A stretch of DNA of 23,751 nucleotides from Flammula alnicola (Eukaryota > Basidiomycota > Agaricomycetes > Agaricales > Strophariaceae). Below the pieces are notes generated by a model that saw only the letters and a list, made by a program, of their open reading frames with translations, searched no databases and had not been told where the DNA came from. The position numbers and the translations under genes were made by a program. Of this stretch, positions 1 to 8,900 are shown piece after piece. The stretch covers positions 1 to 23,751 of the forward strand of contig JADNRV010000582.1 in assembly GCA_015499995.1 (NCBI GenBank), given 5' to 3'. Every line of letters begins with the position of its first letter. The first letter of the stretch is position 1.

Positions 1-1696
1 TGTTCTCCGGCCAATCCAAAACACCTGTGGATTGAATTCAAGGACAAAATATGTGATGATCTTCAACACAAATTGCAACAACTTGGACGTACGCAAACCT
101 CAGCAAGCAACATTTATGACTTTGGCTTGCACCTCATTGACGAAATCTTACATGACTCTGGTCATAATCTATCCGACTTCTCCTCTATGCCCCGGCCAGT
201 TCATAACTGGTCAAACACGCTCCACAATCGGCTGATAGCACAACAGACAAACTATGATCAAGAATCAGAACATTCTTTAGCAGACGAACAAGTTCACTCA
301 CTCAATGCAGAGCAAAAGCATGCTTTTGATCGCATATGGACTCCATCAGCAACAATGAAGGAAAAATCTTCTTTCTTGATGGCGCAGGTGGCACAGGAAA
401 AACATACCTGTACAAAACAATCTGCCATGCTATTCGAGCTAAAGGTCTTATCATTCTTTGCGTTGCGTCGACAGGACTAGCATGTCTTCTTCTCCCAGGA
501 GGACAAACGGCGCATTCAATGTTCAAGATTCCTATCGATTCTCTCGATATTGATTCTGTGTGTAACATTCCTAAAGAGAGTCTTCGAGCAGATCTCTTGC
601 GTGCCGCACACGCTATCATCTACGACGAATGTTTAATGAGTCATCGACATTGCTTCGAAGCTCTAGATCGCACCTTTCAAGACCTTCGAGACTGTCCATC
701 ACGATTTGGAGGTCTTACAGTCGTCTTCGGTGGGGATTTTCAACAAATTCTACCTGTTGTGCCCCATGGATCTCGCGCGGACATCGTTGATGCTTGCCTT
801 CAACATTCATACCTATGGAACGACATGGAAATCTTGAAATTACGAGATAATATGCGGCTTCGACACTCACCCAAAGACGCCCCGTTTTCGCAATGGTTGC
901 TCGATATCGGACATGGACGTAACATTGACGACGATGGCAACATTGAAATCCCTCCGTCAATAGTAACCTATAACGAAGATGACTTGATCAGTAATGTTTA
1001 TGGAGACATTCACAATATGCCTACTGCTCCACCGCCCGACTATTTTCTCGACCATGCCATTTTGGCTCCCAGAAACATTGATGTGCGACAAACAAACGAC
1101 AAAATCCTTGCACAAATGCCAGGTGAAGAAATTGTCTGTCATAGCGCAGACAGTTTGGAGCGAGATGTGATAATGCTGTTGGCCATGATGACGAGATCCC
1201 TGAAGATTTCTTGCGAGCACTTGAACCTTCCTCACTACCGTTATCAGAGTTGAAGATGAAAATCGGATGTCCTCTCATGCTTCTACGAAATTTGGACCCC
1301 AGCCAAGGCTTATGTAATGGGACTCGCATGATCCTTTTACGACCTTACCACCGCATTCTGGAAGTTTTAATTATTGGAGGCGATCACCATGGCGAGAAAG
1401 CCTTCATTCCTCGCATCACATTAAAACCGACTTCTCAGCAATATCCATTCATTCTCAAGCGTCGACAATTTCCTGTGCGGCTCTCTTTTGCAATGACGAT
1501 CAACAAAGCACAAGGTCAATCTCTCAAATGTATTGGCATACACCTTATATCGCCCGTGTTTTGTCATGGCCAGCTTTATGTTGCATTGTCAAGGTCAATG
1601 TCATCTGAACGTGTTCATGTATTACTTCCGGACACACCCGTTGGACTTGCGAGAAAAACTCGAAACGTAGTTTACCCAGAAGTACTCATAGATTAG
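1..1696 (+). pseudogene. Helitron Pif1-like helicase (C-terminal part of RepHel), frameshifted and truncated by the window edge
   Basis: This is the superfamily 1B Pif1-type helicase half of a Helitron RepHel protein. Reading is open from base 1 in frame 1, with the usual pre-helicase run ending SLNAEQKHAFDRI near 336. It continues in frame 3 from about 336 with Walker A (DGAGGTGKT, about 378-404), a Walker B-like YDEC, GGDFQQILPVV and AHSMFKIP. It then shifts to frame 2 near 1161-1169 and carries LRNLDPSQGLCNGTR, TINKAQGQSL and the motif VI-like LYVALSR, ending with TAG at 1694-1696. Both shifts look like single-base losses: protein similarity passes straight from one frame to the next with no intron signals. 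Assembly error is the alternative explanation. The HUH Rep domain is outside the window. The second Helitron gene starts 69 bp after this stop. Confidence 0.9.
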
Positions 1697-1765
1697 ATTA
1701 GATCAAAATTGTGATGTCATGTCATTGCGTTTTTGTCTCATTGTCTTTCTTTCCTGTCGACCATC

Positions 1766-2818
1766 ATGACCAGCTCTCCAGGCTACATTTCACTCTCTGC
1801 AATTGCAGTCCTTGCATCTCCACGACCCGTTGATCCTCAAAGAGGTAGCAGAAATGTGGTGTTTGATGCGAACTTCTATATCACAGAAGGTAGCCAAACA
1901 TCTTCTCTCGCTCTCCTCCGCTATTTCGTTCCGGATGACATGATGAACGCTATCCCAAAAATGTCTGAGAAAGCTTTTCAAAAAGCTTTCGTTGTCGCTA
2001 ATGTATGTTGTCCTCTATCTTCGCTATAAAAGAATATAATTAACATTGTAGAAATCTAGATATCTTCCATCACGAAAGACACCATCTCAGAAGATTTAGT
2101 AACGGAAGATCTAGAAATCAGCGACTATGCCTTTGTGGGTGATATTCTTCAAGTAAGTTGCACCAATATTTCTTTCGAGAGATAAAAATTGACAACAGAC
2201 AAAGCTCATCCTCATTGATGGTGATGCAAACGACAAAACACGTCCATACATTGACATTGCAGGAGTGGTCACCCGTTTCAATAACGATGATCATTCATTC
2301 AACATGTCTCCCACCCAATATGTATCCTTGCCCCATACATCTTCCACTTTCCCTCTCCGAGGATTTTTTATTGAATCTAAAAGATGGGGAGAGGGAAAGA
2401 AGCCCAAAGTAATGGTCGGATCCACTATAGCTTTTAGTGGTTTCATTGATAAGATCATGCGAGAGCACGACGCTGACAGAACAATGTCATCTGTCGAAAT
2501 CGAAGTCGCTAATATTGCATATCTTTCCAATCGCACTAACCCCTCGATCGTTCCAAACCGTGAGCATCAGTGTCGACTAGATCACATTACTATGAATTAA
2601 CATTAATGCTTTCTTCTATAGGATCTACTACTCGCGCTGCAGGGTCTCGGACACGATGGAACTACAATGATCCACCTATGTCTCACGGCGACCCCAATGC
2701 TTCAAGGACCTCTCAACAAAATGTATCATCCTCTATAACAGACAAAAAAAGGAAGCGCGATGACAATTCTGACGACACAGCTACCGAGACAGCTACTGAC
2801 GATGAAAAGAAAGACTAA
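1766..2818 (+). CDS. Helitron-borne accessory protein with OB-fold-like sequence, possibly ssDNA-binding (four exons, 295 aa)
   Basis: Exons 1766-2002, 2060-2152, 2199-2559 and 2622-2818 join in frame through introns of 57, 46 and 62 bp (GT-AG) to give 295 codons and a stop, with no disruption. For intron 1 I used the acceptor at 2059 because the nearer AG at 2051 leads to an immediate stop. The N-terminal part (about 5-110) and the middle (about 120-220) both have beta-rich segments like OB folds: VVFDANFYITEG, then IDIAGVVTRFNND, PLRGFFIES, VGSTIAFSGFI and VEIEVANIAYL. The C-terminus is disordered with a basic KKRKRD stretch, a likely nuclear signal, and an acidic tail. Plant Helitrons often carry RPA70-like OB-fold genes. 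By analogy I infer a ssDNA-binding helper of rolling-circle transposition. No named family was recognised, so the function is inference. The short gap to the helicase suggests joint transcription. Confidence 0.65.
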
Positions 2819-2862
2819 ATTTTAGTTGTTATATTTTTATGCTACTTATTACTTATATGTAT

Positions 2863-3950
2863 TCTGTATTTTTGAAAGTCCAGAGAGCGCACATCACTAT
2901 GTTAGTAATCTCAATAACCAAAGATCAACAAAACCTCCAAAAGCTAATTCATGTCATTGCACATTCCACACCAACCAACTTTGTATAAAATTATGCTCAG
3001 TGTATTAAACATATCATGGTAACTCTTATTCCCAAATATCTTGAACAGCAGAGGGGTATGCAATTTCTGTATTTTTGAAAGTCCAGAGAGCGCACATCAC
3101 TATGTTAGTAGTCTCAATAAACAAGGATCAACAAAAGCTCCGAAAGCTAATTCATGTCATTGCACATTCCACACCAACCAACTTTGTATAAAATTATGCT
3201 CAATGTATTAAACATATCATGGTAACTCTTATTCCCAAATATCTTGAACAGCAGAGGGGTATGCAATTTCCGCATTTTTGAAGTCCAGAGAGCGCACATC
3301 ACTATGTTAGTAGTCTCAATAAACAAAGATCAACAAAAGCTCTGAAAGCTAATTCATGTCATTGCACATTCCACACCAACCAACTTTGTGTAAAATTATG
3401 CTCAGTATATTAAACATATTATGGTAACTCTTATTCCCAAATATCTTGAACAGCAGAGGGGTATGCAATTTCCGCATTTTTGAAGTCCAGAGAGCGCACA
3501 TCACTATGTTAGTAGTCTTAATAAACAAGGATCAACAAAAGCTCCGAAAGCTAATTCATGTCATTGCACATTCCACACCAACCAACTTTGTGTAAAATTA
3601 TGCTCAGTGTATTAAACATATTATGATAACTCTTATTCCCAAATATCTTGAATAGCAGAGGGGTATGCAATTTCCGCATTTTTGAAGTCCAGAGAGCGCA
3701 CATCACTCTGTTAGTAGTCTCAATAAACAAAGATCAACAAAAGCTCCGAAAGCTAATTCATGTCATTGCACATTCCACACCAACCAACTTTGTATAAAAT
3801 TATGCTCAGTGTATTAAACATATCATGTTAACTCTTATTCCCAAATATCTTGAATAGCAGAGGGGTATGCAATTTCCCCATTTTTGAAGTTCAGAGAGCG
3901 CACATCACTATGTTAGTATTCTCAATAAACAAGAATCAACAAAAGCTCTG
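2863..3950 (+). repeat. 202-bp tandem repeat array, about 5.4 copies
   Basis: A minisatellite inside the Helitron between the accessory gene and the 3' end. The anchor CCAGAGAGCGCACATCAC recurs at 2880, 3083, 3285, 3487, 3689 and 3891 (the last begins with T instead of C), giving spacings of 203, 202, 202, 202 and 202. Copies differ by only a few substitutions; copies 1-2 share an extra A in TTTTTGAAAG. The sixth copy stops after about 60 bases past its anchor, near 3950. No open frame is shared by the copies, so the array looks non-coding. Tandem repeats near Helitron ends are known in other organisms. Confidence 0.97.
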
Positions 3951-3998
3951 CAAACAAACGGGTAACATGGACCGTAATTCCCGATAAGAAAAAAAAAA

Positions 3999-4038
3999 CA
4001 ATGCTTTTGCCACACGTGATTTTGTGGCAAAACCATTG
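3999..4038. repeat. Subterminal 16-bp inverted repeat (one mismatch), 8-base loop
   Basis: Left arm CAATGCTTTTGCCACA (3999-4014) pairs with right arm TGTGGCAAAACCATTG (4023-4038), with a single mismatch and the loop CGTGATTT. It lies about 65 bp before the terminal hairpin and follows an A-rich run at 3988-3998. The first loop bases complete a CACGTG at the left arm. It may be a protein-binding site or a second hairpin of the Helitron end; that role is inference. Confidence 0.9.
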
Positions 4039-4101
4039 CATTATTATTATTAATCATTATATGCATATCCAATGATATCGATCACTCTGATTCTGCAAGT
4101 A

Positions 4102-4128
4102 CCCGTGCGAAGCACGGGAACGCGCTAG
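4102..4128 (+). other. Helitron 3' terminus: hairpin plus CTAG
   Basis: CCCGTGC (4102-4108), loop GAA, GCACGGG (4112-4118), then AACGCG and CTAG (4125-4128) followed by T at 4129. This is the canonical Helitron 3' signature: a short GC-rich palindrome roughly 6-12 bases before CTRR, with insertion at an A/T site. It sits on the same strand and downstream of the Helitron helicase, which fixes the element's right boundary at 4128. Confidence 0.93.
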
Positions 4129-4464
4129 TATTATATCAAATCGACTATCATTTGATTTATAAGGTCTGTTTTAAGAGACTAATGCTGAACCCCAATTTAC
4201 GTCCCCAACGGTCTCCGTCTCTCAACATTCAACGATAATGAATCCCTTTCCTACTTTGAACTTCAGCTCCCAAATCTCGGGATTGGGCGGAGTAGGAGGC
4301 AAGTTAGCCAAAGGTGCCATCGCTTGCCTTAGACGGAACTTGAATCACGGAAACAACACAAAACAAAACGGCAAAAAAACGGACGCGGTGAAAATATTTA
4401 TGTATGACTTTTCAGCGATGCTTTTCAATATATTGGAAACTGTGGGCGGACTGTGTACCCAAGC
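4129..4464. other. Gene-free stretch between the Helitron end and the kinase gene
   Basis: This holds the 5' flank and probable promoter/5' UTR of the kinase gene. An open frame beginning at 4238 (MNPFPTLNFSS) overlaps the kinase N-terminus in another frame and shows no recognisable domain, so I treat it as chance. The first bases after 4128 are the host side of the Helitron insertion site. Confidence 0.5.
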
Positions 4465-5906
4465 ATGTTTGTGCTCCTTCGAGTCAGGACAGCACATCCT
4501 CTATCGATGCTCCGACTGGGCTCGATAAGTTCTCTCAGTTCAAGTTCAATGGCTCAGGCACGCTTTCAACCTTCTCGATTGGACGACATCGAGTACATCG
4601 AAGACTACCGGCCTGGTGGCTTCCACCCTGTCGCCATCGGCGATGTCTTTGCGCAAGGTCGCTGCAGAGTTGTCCACAAATTGGGCTTTGGAGGCTCGTC
4701 GACTATATGGCTTGCTCGCAATCGACTTGGAAAACTTGTGACTCTCAAAGTCATGCGCGCCGAAGTATCGTCTAAGCCTGCCGACGAGATTCCAGAACTG
4801 GCCGTTCCCCTGAAACTTTCGGAATACATCCAAGCGCAATGTCCTGTCGCTCGTTCAAACATTCAGACCGTCGAGGACCATTTCACAGAGAATGGGCCTA
4901 ACGGGTCACATCTCTGTCTGGTCTCTCAGCTCGCGGGACCTAGCATTCTATCCATGTCGGATTGCCCTGGGAGAGTGATTGGAAGTAGACGTCTACGGGG
5001 AGATCTTGCTAGGAAAGCAGCCAAGCAAGTGGTTTACGCGGTGGAGCTCATGCACACTGCCGGCTTCGTCCATGGAGGCTTGTGCCAACTTTTGTGGCGG
5101 AGGGGCGATAGGAGCTGACATGATATTACTCAGACCTTACAACGTCCAACATCCTCTTGCGTGCCGCTGAAAACATTCAAAACTGGTCGGATAGTGACGT
5201 CTACCTCAACCTCGGCCAGCCAGAGACCGAAGAAATTGCAACTCTCGACCACAGTCCCCCAGGACCTCACGCACCTGCACAACTCGTTGCGCCCATCAAC
5301 AATGCATACTTGACTAACTCTGCCTTTCTCCAAGAAGATATCCTCCTCACCGACTTCGGCCAGTCTTTTTCCAGTTTCCATCCTCCGACAGACTATGTGC
5401 CAGCGACTGTGCCCCACTACCAGTCCCCGGAAGCTCGTTTCGAGGGAAGGATAGGTATACCGTCCGATGTTTGGGCATTGGCTTGCACGATCTTTGAAAT
5501 CCGTGCGGGGTCTCCCCTTTTCGAGGCGTTCCTAGGAGGAAACGACGAGATCCTCAAGGAGATTGTGGCGACACTCGGAAAGCTGCCAGAGCCGTGGTGG
5601 GGCGCGTTCGAGAATCATTACCTGTGGTTCGACGAGGACGGGAAGCCCAAGGCTCGGGAGCTTCAACAGGTGTTGCTGCCTGCCGAGAAGACGTCCATCA
5701 AGCAGAAGTTGGCGAGTATTGGTAAACAAGACGCACCACCGGCGACTGGGGATGATGGCCCGATGATGGAACGGCCTGGAACGAGGTTGGACGAGCTCGA
5801 AATTCAACTTCTAGGGGATTTGCTGGAGAAGATGCTGCGCTATCGGCCACAGGATAGGATTAAAATGAGCGAGATTGTTTCTCATCCTTGGTTTGCTCTC
5901 GAATAA
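4465..5906 (+). CDS. SRPK-like serine/threonine protein kinase (two exons, 461 aa)
   Basis: Exons 4465-5077 and 5134-5906. It phosphorylates proteins on Ser/Thr; the closest family is the SR-protein kinase group, which has many members in mushroom-forming fungi. Landmarks: DYRPGGFHPVAIGD before the kinase fold, Gly-rich loop LGFGGSSTIWLAR (73-85), ATP-anchoring Lys95 (TLKVM), catalytic HGD-LTTSN (203-210, with Gly in place of Arg of HRD as is common in this family), DFG at 278-280 (LLTDFGQSF), VPHYQSPEA, and SDVWALACTIFEI. The long spacer between HGD and DFG fits SRPK kinases. All key residues are present. ATGs at 4507 and 4549 are alternative starts; I chose 4465 because the extra N-terminus is basic and Ser-rich, like a mitochondrial presequence, but this is uncertain. 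The Helitron end lies 336 bp upstream. Confidence 0.85.
5078..5133 (+). other. GC-AG intron in the kinase catalytic loop
   Basis: The donor is GAG|GCTTGT and the acceptor CTCAG|AC, 56 bp, with a good branch site GCTGACAT near 5114-5121. Removing exactly this segment rebuilds the Asp codon of HGD from G (5077) and AC (5134-5135) and restores HGDLTTSNILLRAAEN. No GT donor gives the same result. Confidence 0.8.
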
Positions 5907-6823
5907 GTGTATCGTGTCTGTGTAGCACTGCTGTATAGAAGCTTATCTACTTGACGTTGGCGTTGTAGCGCTTCTGTGGCCTTCTCTCGGACAGTTCAGA
6001 TTCATTCGTTGCGTTCATGATTCCCGAAGCAACAGCCATATTCTAAACAGGTTTGTTTGAACGGACTGACAGCGAGCATTGACAAGGCAACAGCGAGAAA
6101 TAATTATGAGTTCAGGGTATAAAGCGCACTGTCAATAGACAATTAAAAGTCTAATAAGGGCAAGGTCAATTCTAACTTGTTGTGCAAGCCGCTATGCATG
6201 GCATAAACGAGTCCCTTTTTTCATTCTTTGCTGAGTTATAGGTGAGAGTGCGGTGGAATACGTGCGGCGTGCCTTGGTCGTAAGACGAGTTTGAGCCATG
6301 GCTGAAACCTGGAACGCCGAATCCTGCACCACCTACGCCACAAGATGAAAGTGCTGTCCTTGAGACAAGTCAGATTGCAGCGGAATGAAAGGGTTGGGGG
6401 AGAGGTGTGAGATGAAACCGGGAAGAAAGGCTGGTAATCCAGGTGTGTCGAATTATGCTCATACTGCTACCATTGATGATGACTCGGATGGTGTCGCCGC
6501 CGCGGCGCATGCCTGAGACGCGGTCGTCAGAGATGGGCAGTGTTGAACGATGAACGTTGAACGTTGAGCCGCTGTTGGTGGATTGCGGGCCCACCTTAAA
6601 TTTGATGTCATGGAGGCCGGGACAAACTTGCAGCAAATCCGCCAGGCCTACCACGCGCATGAACGGCTCCAGAGCTTACCCTACAAATGTGGTGATCTGG
6701 CCATGTTCTCGACGATGACACACCGCCGGAGAAATTATAAGCGAAAAGACAAGGAGTGGCGAAATTTATGCCCCGATGTGATTATTAGTATGCATTCTAG
6801 AACAAGAGTACAACAGGGGCCAA
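5907..6823. other. Unassigned 0.9-kb stretch between two gene 3' ends
   Basis: It contains the 3' UTRs of the kinase (plus) and mL38 (minus). A GC-richer segment at about 6290-6700 has short open frames on both strands; the minus strand reads LADLLQVCPGLHDIKFK near 6600-6650 and a Gly-rich GVGGAGFGVPGFSHGSN near 6300-6350. I could not join these into a gene, so a small or decayed gene is possible but not shown. A short near-tandem (GAACGATGAACGTTGAACGTTGA) starts near 6545. Confidence 0.4.
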
Positions 6824-8566
6824 CTATGAGATATACTTTTTCTTCTCCTTCAGTTGAGCATATACATCCACCCTCCGTGGACGGCCATAACGAGGCTCCG
6901 GCGTCTCTGTAAGAAAAAAGGCAAGAAAGCGCGTCAGGAGGACTGCCAGCATCACAACATGACAAAGAAGACCACTGACTTAGAACGGATTTGTAAATCT
7001 CAGAGACGTCCTCGTCCCAAATCTCGCGGAACATATGTGCTCCTCCTCCTTGAGCAGCGTCCAAATTCCACCTTTCTACAAATGCTCGCACATTAAAGCC
7101 GAGGCGCTCTTCTGTTGGCACGACAGGGATATCCAGATGGGCGGAGGTAGGAACACCGACAGCTGCTCGTGAGGCCGCAGTAAGTGTGTAGCCTGATGCC
7201 CCTAACGGAGGTTGGGGCAGGAGAAGACAGACGTATCGGTGATATGGTGTACCATGCTGAGGATGAGGAGGAATATATTTTGTATGCGTGTTAATATTAG
7301 TTATAAGGGGAGATGTTGCGGAGAGGGGGATGTTGGGTCTAGGAAAGGTAAGTGAGGTTATGAATAAAAGTGTTAACTGCTTTTACTCACTTCATCCAAT
7401 GCAAGAATGTGGTAAACCTTTCAGTTTCCGGATCAGGAACATCTGAGAACGGGAAATTTAGTTACAAGTGAATGTGACACATGTGGAGATTAAATCACAT
7501 ACCAGGATCAACGAGAAGCATGGTGTACAACCGCGTATCAGTGTGGAACACATTAGCATGTAGCTTGGGAGGGACGAGAGTCTGCGGTGACAAATAAATA
7601 AGTTTCTTCCTGCAGAGAGATTGAACAAATAGGATTACCTGCTTCGGTCTCAAAAAGACGCCCGGTTCGACAAGTGTTTGTACCTTCTTCGTCTCAATAA
7701 ATTCGCTCGGTCGAGTGCGTACAACGACGTGTAAGTCGACGCTCGGCTTGATCACAGGCAGGACATCCGGCACGACGTTCATTTGATAGATACGCTCCAT
7801 CTATGAGTATAACATTAAACTGAATTCAAGGACAAATGCAGCCGGAGAAAAAGTCCATACCAACAAGTCAAGATCTCCTTCTTTTCTCCATTTTTGTTCG
7901 ACGAGATATCTGTGTGACATGTTCGACATGTCCGCTGCGAGGAAGAATAAATTAAATGTCAAGACAGAGTATTGGAGAAAAGTTTGGGACGAACGCACCC
8001 ATTGCATTGTTCACGGTCCATCGAACGTCAGGCAAGTTAATCTCACTCTGAACCTCCAGGATATTTAGCTTGTTCAGCAAGCTCTCCAGCTCTTCATTCA
8101 AAGCTTCCATCTCCTGCGTGGTAGCCTCGAGCCCCGCATCGCCCTCGCGAAGCTTTTGCAGCTTGGCCTCCAGGGCCTTATAGGTGACTTCCTTTCCTTC
8201 AACACGTTTGCGGAACTCCTTTACTTCCTCCTTCAGCTTCAGGCTGTCCTTCTTCAGGACACCAAGCGCCAGATCATACGCAGGGACGACTCCGGCACTG
8301 AGTGGCCTGTTCCATTTCCGGGGACTCTCGCTGGAGATAGAAGGTCGTTTGGGTGGCTGTTTGCGCCTTCGACGACCTTGAGTAGTCGATTGTTCAGAAG
8401 CAGCAGCAGCAGTGGTCGCTGACGTCGATTTGGTCGGCTTCACAGACGGCGGGGGAGGTTGGGCGGGTTCCGTCGCGCTGGGATTGCTGGCTACGGTGGT
8501 ATTCCCTCTGACAACCAACGTCAGATATCTTGGGGTGACTGTCGGTAGCCTGCGTATGGCAAACAT
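6824..8566 (-). CDS. MRPL35: Mitochondrial large ribosomal subunit protein mL38, PEBP-like (seven exons, 458 aa)
   Basis: Exons, in coding order: 8566-7999, 7934-7861, 7800-7639, 7581-7503, 7442-7391, 7338-6980, 6906-6824; introns are 64, 60, 57, 60, 52 and 73 bp. The sum is 459 codons including stop, all phases fitting. The product is a structural protein of the mitochondrial 54S subunit (yeast MRPL35) with a phosphatidylethanolamine-binding-protein-like fold. The N-terminus MFAIRRLPTVTPRYL is a typical mitochondrial presequence, followed by a Pro/Ser/Thr-rich linker and a coiled coil (about 105-180). Then come INLPDVRWTVNNAM, RYLVEQKWRKEGDLDLL, VFHTDTRLYTMLLVDPDVPDPE and LHWMKPNIP (the PEBP core), PTEERLGFNVRAFVERW, and the conserved C-terminal KTPEPRYGRP. 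ATG 8566 is the only start giving the presequence. It looks fully functional. Confidence 0.9.
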
Positions 8567-8900
8567 CGTCAGTCGCTGTAGGTCGGACTCGTCAATATTT
8601 TTTTGGACGCGACGGAACTGTCAAAGCCTTTGACAATCAAACACAAACACTATTCGCCGTTCCAGCGAAAATCGAATTCTGTCCTTGCACTGCAGTACAT
8701 ACACCACGCATGAGTGTCGAGATGCGCAGCTCCTCAGTGTCATGAAATTTGACATAAGCCATCCGTGCGGAATATGTGAGCATAGACATACTTGACCGTC
8801 CACACCATCTGTCTAGCACTCTGTCACGCCCCGCCGCCGATCTTTATACGATGCTTAAAGTCTCTTTCGTTTAACCAAATATATCTGGGCAACAGATCGC
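8567..8900. other. 5' flank of the mL38 gene; no gene seen
   Basis: About 330 bp between the mL38 start and the left end of duplication copy A. Only short overlapping frames are present. It presumably holds the mL38 promoter; I see no distinctive motif. Confidence 0.4.

Larger units (their letters stand above)
1..4128 (+). mobile_element. Helitron (rolling-circle transposon), 3' portion
   Basis: A Helitron read left to right. The window contains the helicase end of RepHel, a second gene, a 202-bp repeat array, a subterminal palindrome and the 3' terminus (7-bp stem GC-rich hairpin, 6 bases, then CTAG, followed by T as expected for insertion between A and T). The 5' TC end, the HUH Rep nuclease and the N-terminal part of the helicase lie left of the window, so the full length is unknown. 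Helitrons transpose by a rolling-circle mechanism through a single-stranded intermediate. The helicase has two frameshifts, so this copy is probably not autonomous, although an active relative could mobilise it because its 3' end looks intact. Confidence 0.9.

Noticed and set aside
2863..3950. Possible CRISPR array
   Set aside because: The repeats are 202 bp, directly adjacent with no unique spacers, in a eukaryotic transposon; this is a tandem minisatellite.
4238..4528. Open frame MNPFPTLNFSS... upstream of the kinase
   Set aside because: It overlaps the kinase N-terminus in another frame, shows no domain, and lies in the expected promoter/5' UTR.
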